From positions 1-64,000 of the forward strand of contig NZ_LXVY01000002.1 of the NCBI RefSeq assembly GCF_001650735.1: a stretch of DNA of 64,000 bases. The letters are read 5' to 3'. The notes under the pieces are model-generated. The model saw only the letters and a list, made by a program, of their open reading frames with translations. It was not told the origin of the DNA and did not search any database. Source of the DNA: Sphingomonas sp. TDK1 (GTDB taxonomy: Bacteria > Pseudomonadota > Alphaproteobacteria > Sphingomonadales > Sphingomonadaceae). The number at the start of each line of letters is the position of its first letter. Within the stretch, counting starts at the first letter, position 1. This document shows positions 53,831 through 62,049 of this stretch, piece by piece. The position numbers were made by a program, and so were the translations under genes.

Positions 53831-54781
53831 ATGTCCGTATGCCCAGATCCTGAGGTCAGCGTCCTGGTGGTCGCCTACCAGTCGGTGCCGTTTCTCGCTG
53901 AATGCTTCTCGAGCATCGCCGCAGCCGCCAGGGGAACGCGGTTTGAAATCCTGTTGATCGACAACGGCGACGGCTCAAGCGAAGCCTTCACGCGCGCGCA
54001 ATTTCCAGATGTTCGAATTGTCGCGAGCGAGGGCAATATCGGCTTCGGCGCGGGCAACAATCGTCTAGCACGGCACGCTCGCGCGCCGCGCCTGCTGCTC
54101 GTCAACCCGGACGCAGCACCGATGCCCGGATCGATCGATCGCCTGGTTGCGTTCTCAAAGCAGCGACCGGAAGCGGCAGCGTGGGGCGGCCGATCCTACT
54201 CTCCGAAGGGCGACCTCGACCCTGCGAATTTCATGGCGCTGCCGACACCGGGCGATTTTGTCGTATCCATCGTTGACAGCAGCCCGCTGCGTCGAGGCGG
54301 CCTCGCCCCCAACGCCGTCGAACCGGGCCCGGTCGATGTCCTGAACGGCGGTTTCATGATGGTGCGAACCGATGTTTGGCGGGCCATCGGCGGCTTCGAC
54401 GAGGGCTTCTTTCTCTACGCCGAGGAGATTGATCTCTTCGAGCGCATCCGCAGCCGCGGCGATATCGTCCTGGTGGACCCCGGTGTAGGCGTCGTACACA
54501 ATACGGGCAGTGGACAATCGATGTCGGGCAGCCGTCTGATATATTTGACGACAGGGCGCATGCATTATGCGCGCAAGCATTTCAGCCCGCTCGGCGCCTG
54601 GATTACTGGCTGCGCGCTATGGCTTACAGCAGCGAAATACGCTGCGATCGCACCGCTGCTCGCGCGGCTCAAGCCGCACGATGCGGACCGATTGCGACAG
54701 CTGGCAAAGGGTTGGCGGGCGGTGCTGAACGAACGTCCGCGCTGGTGGTACGGCTATCGCCGAACCGGCGATCCACGCTAA
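53831..54781 (+). CDS. gelQ: GelQ-type GT2 glycosyltransferase (fourth sugar of the repeat unit)
   Basis: 316 aa from ATG 53831. GT-A motifs: VSVLVVAYQSVPFLAECFSSI, LLIDNGDGSSEAF, NIGFGAGNNRLAR, VNPDAAPMPG, NGGFMMVRTDVWRAIGGFDEGFFLYAEEIDLFERIR. The layout is that of rhamnosyl-type GT2 enzymes. In sphingan clusters Q lies between R and I, as here, and is thought to add the last backbone sugar (rhamnose). Divergent from gelR, convergent with gelI. Confidence 0.85.
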   Translation: MSVCPDPEVSVLVVAYQSVPFLAECFSSIAAAARGTRFEILLIDNGDGSSEAFTRAQFPDVRIVASEGNIGFGAGNNRLARHARAPRLLLVNPDAAPMPGSIDRLVAFSKQRPEAAAWGGRSYSPKGDLDPANFMALPTPGDFVVSIVDSSPLRRGGLAPNAVEPGPVDVLNGGFMMVRTDVWRAIGGFDEGFFLYAEEIDLFERIRSRGDIVLVDPGVGVVHNTGSGQSMSGSRLIYLTTGRMHYARKHFSPLGAWITGCALWLTAAKYAAIAPLLARLKPHDADRLRQLAKGWRAVLNERPRWWYGYRRTGDPR

Positions 54782-54813
54782 AAACCCGGGCCGCGCGATC
54801 GATGGCGGCCCGG
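54781..54813 (-). terminator. Terminator of gelI in the gelQ-gelI convergent gap
   Basis: CCGGGCCGC (54786-54794) and GCGGCCCGG (54805-54813) form a 9-bp stem with a 10-base loop. On the minus strand it is followed by GTTTTT, terminating gelI; the tail overlaps the gelQ stop. Confidence 0.8.
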
Positions 54814-54823
54814 TTCTCCAAGA

Positions 54824-55717
54824 TCAGTTCCCGCCGGCAGGCGCGTTTCCGCCGTCCTTCGGTGCGGGGGCCCCGTTCAGCTGGGGCGGCGCGCCATAGC
54901 CCGGCTGGTACTTCACGCTGGCGCGCGCCTTCTTCAGGCGCTCGTTCAGCTGCGCGTCGGCCGCCTTGCTGAACCGCTCGGTGCGCAGCGAATTGAGCGC
55001 CAGCTCGCGCGCCTGGTCCGCCGGCAGCGGCTGGATGGTAACGCCGGTGATCACATTCGCGGTCAGCCCCTGCTGGCTCGGCAGGATGAACATCTCCTGC
55101 GGCGGCAGCGCCGCGATCTTGCCGGCGATCTCCGGCGGCAGCGCCGCGGTGTCGATCTGGCTCGGTGCGCGCCGGAACTGCACGCCGTCGGCGGTCAGCT
55201 TGGCGGCAAGCTGGTCCAGCGTCTTCAGCGGGGCGAACTGCTTGAACTTGTCCGCCGAGCCCGGCGGCGGGAACACGATCTGCTCGATGCTGTAGATCTT
55301 GCGCTGCGCGAACCGGTCGGGATGCGCCGTCTGATACTGGGCGATCTCCGCATCGGTCGGCTGCGCGATGCCGCTGGCGATCTTGTCGCGCAGCATGGTG
55401 GCGAGGATCAGCTCGTCGGCGCGGCGCTGCTGGATCAGGAAGGCGGGGGTCTTGTCGAGCTTCTGCTCGCGCGCGACCTTCACGAGGATCTTGCGCTCGA
55501 TGATGCGCTGCAGCGCGAGCTGCTCGGCCAGCTTGCGATCCGTCCCCGGCGGCACCTGCGACGCCTGCACTTCCGCGTTCAGCTCGAAAACGGTGATTTC
55601 GTCGCCATCCACGCTGGCAACCACCTGCCCCTTGTCGAGCTTGCCGTCCTTGCCGCCGCAACCGGACACGGCAAGCGCGGCAGCCGCGACCGCCGTCACC
55701 AGGAACCATTTCTTCAT
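54824..55717 (-). CDS. gelI: GelI: EpsD-like peptidyl-prolyl isomerase lipoprotein
   Basis: 297 aa from ATG 55717 (GGGAGGT upstream). Lipobox LAVSGC (C20). A SurA-N-like helical part (ELNAEVQASQVPPGTDRKLAEQLALQRIIERKILVKVAREQKL) is followed by a parvulin-like region (QRKIYSIEQIVFPPP...). It resembles EpsD-family isomerases found in PEP-CTERM/exosortase-linked exopolysaccharide loci. It would act at the periplasmic side, folding or assembling outer-membrane export proteins. The Pro/Gly-rich tail is low complexity. Confidence 0.82.
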   Translation of the reverse strand: MKKWFLVTAVAAAALAVSGCGGKDGKLDKGQVVASVDGDEITVFELNAEVQASQVPPGTDRKLAEQLALQRIIERKILVKVAREQKLDKTPAFLIQQRRADELILATMLRDKIASGIAQPTDAEIAQYQTAHPDRFAQRKIYSIEQIVFPPPGSADKFKQFAPLKTLDQLAAKLTADGVQFRRAPSQIDTAALPPEIAGKIAALPPQEMFILPSQQGLTANVITGVTIQPLPADQARELALNSLRTERFSKAADAQLNERLKKARASVKYQPGYGAPPQLNGAPAPKDGGNAPAGGN

Positions 55718-55854
55718 GAAGACCTCCCCACCGGCACGGAATTGCGCACGGCACAAACTTCTACTTGAACCTATTCGGGCAGGCGGGCATCCGCAATAGC
55801 GTTGGCAGTGCAACATCGCTCCCGCCGGGAGACAGATGGTACGAAGGGAACGGC

Positions 55855-56901
55855 ATGTCGGAAGCGACCGCAACGGAACAAGCTGCGGGCAAGCCGCTGA
55901 AAATGTGCCTCGCCGCCTCCGGCGGGGGCCATCTGCGCCAGATCCTGGACCTGGAATCCGTGTGGCGCGAACATGACTATTTCTTCGTCACCGAAGATAC
56001 CGCGCTGGGCCGCAGCCTGGCCGAAAAGCATCCGGTGGAATTGGTCGAACATTATGCATTGGGACAGGCCAAGCTGGGCCACCCCTTCCGCATGCTCGGC
56101 GGCGCCCTGCGCAACTTCCGCCAGAGCCTGTCGATCCTGCGACGCCACAAGCCCGACGTGGTGATCTCCACCGGTGCCGGCGCGGTGTATTTCACCGCGC
56201 TGCTCGCCAAGCTGTCCGGCGCGAAGTTCGTCCATATCGAAAGCTTCGCGCGCTTCGATCACCCTTCCGCCTTCGGCAAGATGGTGAAGGGCATCGCCAC
56301 GGTGACGATCGTGCAGTCGGCCGCGCTCAAGCAGACCTGGCCCGATGCCGAGCTGTTCGATCCGTTCCGCCTGCTCGATACCCCCCGCCCGCCCAAGCAG
56401 GCGCTGACCTTCGCGACCGTGGGCGCCACCCTGCCCTTCCCCCGGCTGGTCCAGGCGGTGCTCGATCTCAAGCGTGCCGGCGGTCTGCCGGGCAAGCTGA
56501 TCCTGCAATATGGCGACCAGGAGCTGGCCGACCCGGGCATCCCCGATGTGGAAATTCGCCGCACCATCCCGTTCGACGATCTCCAGCTCCTGCTGCGCGA
56601 TGCGGACATGGTGATCTGCCATGGCGGTACCGGGTCGCTGGTCACCGCGCTCCGCGCCGGCTGTCGCGTGGTGGCGTTCCCGCGGCGCCACGATCTCGGC
56701 GAGCATTATGACGATCATCAGGAGGAGATCGCCCAGACCTTCGCCGATCGCGGCCTTCTGCACGCCGTGCGCGACGAACGTCAGCTCGGCGTGGCGGTGG
56801 CGGCGGCGAAGGCCACCGAACCGCGGCTGGCGACGACCGACCATAGCGCCCTTGCCGCCCGGCTGCGGCAGCTGCTCGCGGAATGGGGGCCCAAGCGGTG
56901 A
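55855..56901 (+). CDS. gelK: GelK: fused Alg14/Alg13-type glucuronosyltransferase
   Basis: 348 aa from ATG 55855 (GAAGGG upstream). Residues 15-170 are Alg14-like (CLAASGGGHLRQILDLESVW, VVISTGAGAVYFTALLAKL). Residues 195-340 are GT28/Alg13-like (TFATVGATLPFPRLVQAVLDL, DADMVICHGGTGSLVTALRAG, RRHDLGEHYDDHQEEIA). In sphingans K adds GlcA to the lipid-linked glucose, forming the second sugar. In Gram-positive clusters the two halves are separate proteins. Its stop overlaps the gelL start (GTGA). Confidence 0.9.
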   Translation: MSEATATEQAAGKPLKMCLAASGGGHLRQILDLESVWREHDYFFVTEDTALGRSLAEKHPVELVEHYALGQAKLGHPFRMLGGALRNFRQSLSILRRHKPDVVISTGAGAVYFTALLAKLSGAKFVHIESFARFDHPSAFGKMVKGIATVTIVQSAALKQTWPDAELFDPFRLLDTPRPPKQALTFATVGATLPFPRLVQAVLDLKRAGGLPGKLILQYGDQELADPGIPDVEIRRTIPFDDLQLLLRDADMVICHGGTGSLVTALRAGCRVVAFPRRHDLGEHYDDHQEEIAQTFADRGLLHAVRDERQLGVAVAAAKATEPRLATTDHSALAARLRQLLAEWGPKR

Positions 56902-57764
56902 GCATGCCTCGCATCAGCGTCGTCATCCCGCACTATAACGATCCGGCGAGCCTGCGCCTCTGCCTCGATGCGCTGGAGCGCCAGACAGTCGGGCGCGACG
57001 CCTTCGAGGTCATCGTCGGCGACAACAACTCGCCCTGCGGACTGGCAGCGGTGGAGGACGCCGTCGCCGGTCGCGCGCGGATCGTCACCGTGATGGAGAA
57101 GGGCGCAGGTCCGGCCCGCAACGGCGCGGCCGCGGAAGCGCGCGGCGACATCCTCGCCTTCACCGACAGCGATTGCGTGGTCGAGCCCGGCTGGCTTGCC
57201 GCCGGCGCCGCGCAGATCGCCCCCGGCACGTTCCTTGGCGGCCATATGTATGTGCTGCAGCCCGCGGGCCGCCCGAACGGGGTGGCCGCGCTCGAGATGG
57301 CGTTGTCGTTCGACAATGAGGGCTATGTCCGGCGTACCAAGTTCACCGTCACCGCGAACCTGTTCGTGATGCGCGCGGATTTCGAGCGGGTCGGCGGTTT
57401 CCGCACCGGCGTGTCGGAGGACCTGGAATGGTGCCACCGCGCGATCGCCCGGGGCCTGACCATCGACTATGCCGCCGATGCTTCGGTCGGCCACCCGCCC
57501 CGGCCGGACTGGGCGGCGCTGCTGGTGAAGAGCCGCCGCATCCAGCAGGAACTGTTCCTGTTCAACATCGAGCGACCGAAGGGGCGGTTGCGCTGGCTCG
57601 CACGTTCGGTACTCCAGCCCGCGCTAATCCCGTCGGATGCCGCCAAGATCCTGCGGACGCCGGGTACCGAGGGTGCACGGGGCCGCGCGATCGCGATGCT
57701 TGTCGCCCTGCGCTTCTGGCGGGGCGGTGCCGGCCTGCTGCAACTGCTCGGCCGCAACATCTGA
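56898..57764 (+). CDS. gelL: GelL: GT2 glucosyltransferase (third sugar)
   Basis: 288 aa from GTG 56898 (GTGA overlap with gelK); ATG 56904 is the alternative. Motifs: ISVVIPHYNDPASLRLCLDALERQTV, VIVGDNNSPCG, GPARNGAAAEARGDILAFTDSDCVVEPGWL, and FERVGGFRTGVSEDLEWCHRA. The DSDC serves as DxD. It would add glucose to the GlcA-Glc lipid intermediate. Translationally coupled to gelK. Confidence 0.87.
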   Translation: MSMPRISVVIPHYNDPASLRLCLDALERQTVGRDAFEVIVGDNNSPCGLAAVEDAVAGRARIVTVMEKGAGPARNGAAAEARGDILAFTDSDCVVEPGWLAAGAAQIAPGTFLGGHMYVLQPAGRPNGVAALEMALSFDNEGYVRRTKFTVTANLFVMRADFERVGGFRTGVSEDLEWCHRAIARGLTIDYAADASVGHPPRPDWAALLVKSRRIQQELFLFNIERPKGRLRWLARSVLQPALIPSDAAKILRTPGTEGARGRAIAMLVALRFWRGGAGLLQLLGRNI

Positions 57765-57771
57765 TTCAGCA

Positions 57772-57798
57772 GGGGGCGGCGCGGCACGCCGCCTCCCC
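57772..57798. terminator. GC hairpin in the gelL-gelJ convergent gap
   Basis: GGGGGCGGCG and CGCCGCCTCCCC pair around CGGCA with one bulge. No T-run on either side; probable structural end of both transcripts. Confidence 0.4.
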
Positions 57799-57812
57799 GA
57801 AACACAGGCCGA

Positions 57813-59195
57813 TCAGGCAGTGGCCAGCGCGTCTTCCAGCGTGCCGCTGTCGAGGCGCAGGCGCCCGACCATCAGCCACAGATAGACCGGCAGCGAATCG
57901 TCGTTGAAGCGGAAACGGCGTTCGCCGTCCTGCATCTCGGTCTCCAGCCCAAGCTGGGCCGTGAGGCCGGCAAGCTCCTGCTCCAGCTGCGCCGCCGTGA
58001 CGGTGGAGGCCGGCAGCAGCTCGACTACGGCACGGGCACCGAACCAGCCGTCGATCGAGCGCGAAGCTTCGGCCAGCGCGGCGACCAGCGGATCATAGCG
58101 CCCGCCGACCAGCTTGCGCATGTCCAGCACCGTCCTGGGCGCCATGCGCCCTTCGATCTCGATGATCGCCTGGTCGATCGCGCGGCGAAGATGGCCGGCA
58201 TCGACGGTAAGCCGCCCCTGGTCGAGCGCCTCCAGCGCGGCATGGTGCGCCAGCAGGCGCGCCAGATAAGGTGACCCCAACGCGAGCAAGTGGATGACGC
58301 GGGTCAGGCTCGGATCGAATCGCAAGCCCGACGCGGTCTCACCCAGCGCGATCATCTCCTGCACTTCGGTTTCCTGCAACCGCGGCATCGGCAGGCCGAT
58401 GACGTTGCGCCGGATCGAGGGCACATAGCCGATCAGCTCCTGCAGATTCGACGCGACGCCGGCCAGCACGAGCTGGACGCGTGCCGAACGGTCCGAGAGA
58501 TTCTTGATCAGTTCGGCGACCTGCTGGCGGAAATTGGTGTCGGCGACCCGATCATATTCGTCGAGGACGATCAGTACGCGCGTGCCGGTGACGTCCGAGC
58601 ACAGGTCGGCAAGTTCGCCGGCGCCGAACTTGCCTGCCGGCAGACGGTCCGCGAGGCTGCCGCCGCTCTCCGCCTCACCTGCGTTGGGCGCCACGTCGCG
58701 GTGGAACAGCAGCGGCACGTCGTGCAGCACCGCGCGGAACAGGTCGGAGAAGTTCGCGTCTGCGCCGCAGGTCGCATAGCTGACGATATAGCTGGATTCG
58801 CGCGCCACATCGGCCAGCACGTGCAGCAGCGAGGTCTTGCCGATGCCGCGCTCTCCATACAGCACGACATGACTGCGCTGACTCTCGATCGCGGAGATCA
58901 GCCGAGCGAGCACGCCCAGGCGACCCGCGAAGCTCGCCCGGTCGGCGACCGGCTGTGTCGGCGTGAGGAAGGTCGCCAGCGCGAAGCGGGCACGGGTGAT
59001 TTCCCGTCGCTCCTCGCGGCGCCGGTCCAGCGGCCGATCAAGCGCGGAGGCGCGGAAAGTAGGGAAATCCGGGCGGCCGCGGATGCCGTCCCGATGTGGC
59101 ACGATGGTCGCCGGCATCGGAAGATAGCTTTCCTCTTCCGCCGCATCCCGCCGTCCGAAGGGCCACAAGAATTTCAGCGCGGAACCTACAGCCAC
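57813..59195 (-). CDS. gelJ: GelJ: AAA-type ATPase of the sphingan cluster
   Basis: 460 aa. Walker A is YGERGIGKTSLLHVL (near residue 115), Walker B VLIVLDEYDRV, sensor-like VQLVLAGVASNLQELIG. A C-terminal winged-helix-like region (GSPYLARLLAHHAALEAL) follows, similar in plan to Orc1/ExeA-type ATPases. No membrane segment is clear except near LKFLWPFG. J is reported in every sphingan cluster with assumed secretion or assembly function. Convergent with gelL. Confidence 0.8.
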   Translation of the reverse strand: MAVGSALKFLWPFGRRDAAEEESYLPMPATIVPHRDGIRGRPDFPTFRASALDRPLDRRREERREITRARFALATFLTPTQPVADRASFAGRLGVLARLISAIESQRSHVVLYGERGIGKTSLLHVLADVARESSYIVSYATCGADANFSDLFRAVLHDVPLLFHRDVAPNAGEAESGGSLADRLPAGKFGAGELADLCSDVTGTRVLIVLDEYDRVADTNFRQQVAELIKNLSDRSARVQLVLAGVASNLQELIGYVPSIRRNVIGLPMPRLQETEVQEMIALGETASGLRFDPSLTRVIHLLALGSPYLARLLAHHAALEALDQGRLTVDAGHLRRAIDQAIIEIEGRMAPRTVLDMRKLVGGRYDPLVAALAEASRSIDGWFGARAVVELLPASTVTAAQLEQELAGLTAQLGLETEMQDGERRFRFNDDSLPVYLWLMVGRLRLDSGTLEDALATA

Positions 59196-59301
59196 AAGAT
59201 CATCCCTCTTAAAATCTGCGCCGCGGCGCGTCGGCGCGCGCGACGGCTTTCAGACCCTTATCCATGGCACGCGCACCATTTACAAATCGCGACCGCCGCT
59301 C

Positions 59302-59553
59302 TCAGCGGCGCTTGAAAAACTCGTACGGCTTGATCACCAGCGCAATATACGCGAGCACGAGACCGATGGTGAGGATCGCCAGCAGATCATAGCCCTCATT
59401 GCCGAGATAATTCGCCACAGCACAGCCGATTGCCGGCGGCAAATAGCTGATCATGGTATCCCGTACCGAGGAATCGGGCTGCGATCTCTGCAGGAAAATC
59501 ACGATCAGGCCTGCGAAAATCGCGATGGTCACCCAATCATAGGGCGTCTGCAT
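59302..59553 (-). CDS. Small membrane protein resembling an XrtV sorting-system accessory
   Basis: 83 aa from ATG 59553 (AAAGGA upstream). It has a helix YDWVTIAIFAGLIVIFLQRS, then SYLPPAIGCAVANYLGNEG and a second helix LLAILTIGLVLAYIALVIKPY. This pattern fits, from memory, the small accessory protein that accompanies exosortase V in sphingomonads. No exosortase gene is in the window. Its place in the cluster together with an EpsD-like isomerase suggests a link between protein sorting and capsule assembly. Start and family are moderately sure. Confidence 0.6.
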   Translation of the reverse strand: MQTPYDWVTIAIFAGLIVIFLQRSQPDSSVRDTMISYLPPAIGCAVANYLGNEGYDLLAILTIGLVLAYIALVIKPYEFFKRR

Positions 59554-59680
59554 GCAAGTCCTTTCTGCTCGCACCGGAGAAACCGCCCGGCGCGTCGTTC
59601 GACTTGCACTAGCAGCGCCTGCAGCAACCCGCTAGATGCACAGAAGCTTAGCAGGCGCTTTGGGCGGCCCTTGCTGTCCA

Positions 59681-59692
59681 CGTGGTACCACG
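59681..59692. promoter_or_regulatory. 12-bp perfect palindrome upstream of gelF
   Basis: CGTGGTACCACG reads the same on both strands; a C precedes it. It lies 117 bases before the gelF start in the divergent spacer with the small membrane gene. Candidate regulator site. Confidence 0.4.
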
Positions 59693-59715
59693 ACGGGACA
59701 CGACCGGTCGCCGCA

Positions 59716-59739
59716 CTGCAACAGGCTGCCCGATTGCAG
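59716..59739. promoter_or_regulatory. CTGCAA-N12-TTGCAG inverted repeat upstream of gelF
   Basis: Arms 59716-59721 and 59734-59739 are 12 bases apart. The gelQ spacer has the same arms 22 bases apart (counting CTGCAA/TTGCAG), a difference of one helical turn. Possible shared operator. Confidence 0.35.
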
Positions 59740-59808
59740 GACATATGACACAGGGCGCACGCCTCCGGCGACGGCCTATGCGGTTGCTTGTGAGAGAGGT
59801 GATTGATA

Positions 59809-61107
59809 ATGAGACCGGCAACCGGGGGGAAATGCGTGCAAGTAAAAAACCTTCAGAGGGGCGAATATTTGCGCCGATTCAGCTGCACATCTTCAGCCGC
59901 GACCTGCATCGCCTTCGCATTGGCGACGACCGCGGCGACGCCAGTCCTCGCGCAGAGCGGCGGATTCGCCGCGCGCCCGAGCGGCAGTACGCGACAGATC
60001 GACGTTCGCGCTGCGGGCACGATCGAGTATAACGACAACGTCGTTCTCAGTGACCCGCGCATCAGCGGCGGCGGCACCAAGGGCGACGTGATCCTGTCGC
60101 CGACGTTGAACCTCAACATCCTGCTGCCGCGTGCGACCGGGGACGTGTATCTGGCGGGGTCCCTAGGCTACCGCTTCTACACGAAATATACCGGTCTGAA
60201 TCGCGAGTTCGTGACGCTCACCGGCGGCGCCGACCAACGCCTGGCCTCTTGCCTCGTGCACGGCGAGGCCAACTACAACCGTTCGCTGACCGATCTCGGC
60301 AACCTCTATGTACAGGACGCCGCCGGAAGCTTTCGCAACACCGAAGAATCACGCCAGATTTCGGCGGATGTCGGCTGCTCTGCGCCGCTCGGCCTGCGCC
60401 CTGCGCTAGCCTATAGCCACTCGCAGGTCCGCAATACACTGGCTCTCCGCCAGTTTGCCGATTCCGACACCGACAGCTTCACGGCGCAACTTGGCCTGCC
60501 GACAACGCCGATAGGCACTTTCTCGGTTTTCGGACGCATGTCCGATAGCCGCTATGTGCGCCGCGTGACGCCGACCGGCGGCCGCGACGGCATCAAGACC
60601 TACGCGGCGGGCGTGCAGTTCGAGCGCATGGTCGGCAACCGACTCAACTTCACGGGCTCGGCGAACTACATCAAGGTGGATCCAAAACTTCCGGGAACCA
60701 AGAGCTTCTCCGGGGTCGGCTATAGCGTGTCAGGACTGTATCGCGGCGAGGACTACAGCATCTCGCTGACGGGCTCTCGCAACGCAGAGCCGTCGGTCAT
60801 CTATTTTGTCAGCTATAACATCACAACGACACTGTCCTTGTCGGCCACCAAGGAACTTTCTGAGCGCCTTCGCGTTTCGGTGGGGGCAGCACGGACATGG
60901 CGCGATTTCACCGCGTCCACGCTGTTCCCGAACGCTCTTATCGCAGGGCATGACAAGACGTCCTCGCTCTCGGCGACTGCAACCTACATACCAAGCCGTC
61001 GCCTCAGCTTCTCGCTGACAGGCGCGTATAACGATCGCTCCACCAATACCCAGCTATTCAAGTATCGCGCGAAGCGAATCGCTCTCACGACTTCCTTGGC
61101 GCTCTGA
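59809..61107 (+). CDS. gelF: GelF: outer-membrane beta-barrel of the sphingan cluster
   Basis: 432 aa from ATG 59809 (GAGGTG 7 bases upstream; TTG 59803 is in frame). A long signal region ends near AATPVLAQ (about residue 49). The mature protein has many alternating strands (DVYLAGSLGYRFYTKYTG, RLNFTGSANYIKVD, YSISLTGSRNAEPSVIYFVSYNITTTLSLSATKEL) and a C-terminal RIALTTSLAL, as in outer-membrane barrels. It resembles exopolysaccharide-associated barrels that act with Wza-like exporters. First gene of the F-D-C-E operon. Confidence 0.82.
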   Translation: MRPATGGKCVQVKNLQRGEYLRRFSCTSSAATCIAFALATTAATPVLAQSGGFAARPSGSTRQIDVRAAGTIEYNDNVVLSDPRISGGGTKGDVILSPTLNLNILLPRATGDVYLAGSLGYRFYTKYTGLNREFVTLTGGADQRLASCLVHGEANYNRSLTDLGNLYVQDAAGSFRNTEESRQISADVGCSAPLGLRPALAYSHSQVRNTLALRQFADSDTDSFTAQLGLPTTPIGTFSVFGRMSDSRYVRRVTPTGGRDGIKTYAAGVQFERMVGNRLNFTGSANYIKVDPKLPGTKSFSGVGYSVSGLYRGEDYSISLTGSRNAEPSVIYFVSYNITTTLSLSATKELSERLRVSVGAARTWRDFTASTLFPNALIAGHDKTSSLSATATYIPSRRLSFSLTGAYNDRSTNTQLFKYRAKRIALTTSLAL

Positions 61108-61120
61108 TAGGGCAGGACCC

Positions 61121-62017
61121 ATGTATCGAAACCGTCGCCTTCTGATCGTCTCCGCCCTCACGGGCGCCCTAGCCTTGCCGACGACGGCACTGGCCCAGAT
61201 TCCTACGCGGCTCCCGGCGCAGAACACTGGCGCGCGGCCGGTTGCGCCCGCACAGCAACAACCTCAGCCCGCCACCGACCCGGCGCCCGTCGCCGCCCCG
61301 CTGCCGAACGGCGCGGCACCGGCCGGCTACAAGATCGGCGTGGACGATGTGATCGAGGCCGACGTGCTCGGCCAGGCCGATTTCAAGACGCGCGCGCGCG
61401 TGCGGTCCGACGGCACCGTCACCCTTCCCTATCTGGGCGCAGTGCAGGTGAAGGGCGATACTGCGGTTTCGCTGGCCGACAAGCTTGCCGCGCAGCTTCG
61501 CGCCGGCGGCTACTACGCCAAGCCGATCGTCAGCGTGGAAATCGTCAGCTTCGTCAGCAACTTCGTGACCGTGCTGGGCCAGGTCGGCTCTTCGGGGCTG
61601 CAGCCGGTTGACCGCGGCTATCACGTCTCGGAGATCATCGCGCGCGCTGGCGGCCTTCGCGCCGACGCCGCCGATTTCGTGGTCCTCACCCGCGCGGACG
61701 GCACCAGCGTTAAGCTCGACTACAAAAAGCTCGCCCAGGGCGGCCCGCAAGACGACCCCGTCGTCACGGCCGGCGACAAGCTGTTCGTGCCGGAAGTCGA
61801 GCGCTTCTACATTTATGGTCAAATTAACGCGCCGGGCGTATATCCGATTCGAGCGGACATGACGCTGCGCCGCGCTCTCGCACAGGGCGGTGGCCTCACG
61901 CCGGCGGGTTCGAGCAAGCGGGTCAAGGTCACGCGCGATGGTCAGGAAATCAAATTGAAGATGGAAGACCTGATCAAGCCCGGCGACACCATCGTCATCG
62001 GCGAGCGACTGTTCTAA
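61121..62017 (+). CDS. gelD: GelD: Wza-like polysaccharide export protein
   Basis: 298 aa. The signal peptide ends ALAQ (about 26). A Pro/Gln linker is followed by a Poly_export domain (GYKIGVDDVIEADVLGQADFKTRARVRSDGTVTLPYLGAVQVKG) and two SLBB-type domains (FVTVLGQVGSSGLQPVDRGY and FYIYGQINAPGVYPIRADMTLRRALAQGGGLTPAGSSKRV). It should form the periplasmic/outer-membrane channel. No lipobox Cys is visible, unlike E. coli Wza. 13 bases after gelF. Confidence 0.92.
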   Translation: MYRNRRLLIVSALTGALALPTTALAQIPTRLPAQNTGARPVAPAQQQPQPATDPAPVAAPLPNGAAPAGYKIGVDDVIEADVLGQADFKTRARVRSDGTVTLPYLGAVQVKGDTAVSLADKLAAQLRAGGYYAKPIVSVEIVSFVSNFVTVLGQVGSSGLQPVDRGYHVSEIIARAGGLRADAADFVVLTRADGTSVKLDYKKLAQGGPQDDPVVTAGDKLFVPEVERFYIYGQINAPGVYPIRADMTLRRALAQGGGLTPAGSSKRVKVTRDGQEIKLKMEDLIKPGDTIVIGERLF

Positions 62018-62049
62018 CCACTGCTTTCGGTAGCTGACGAGGCAAGCCA

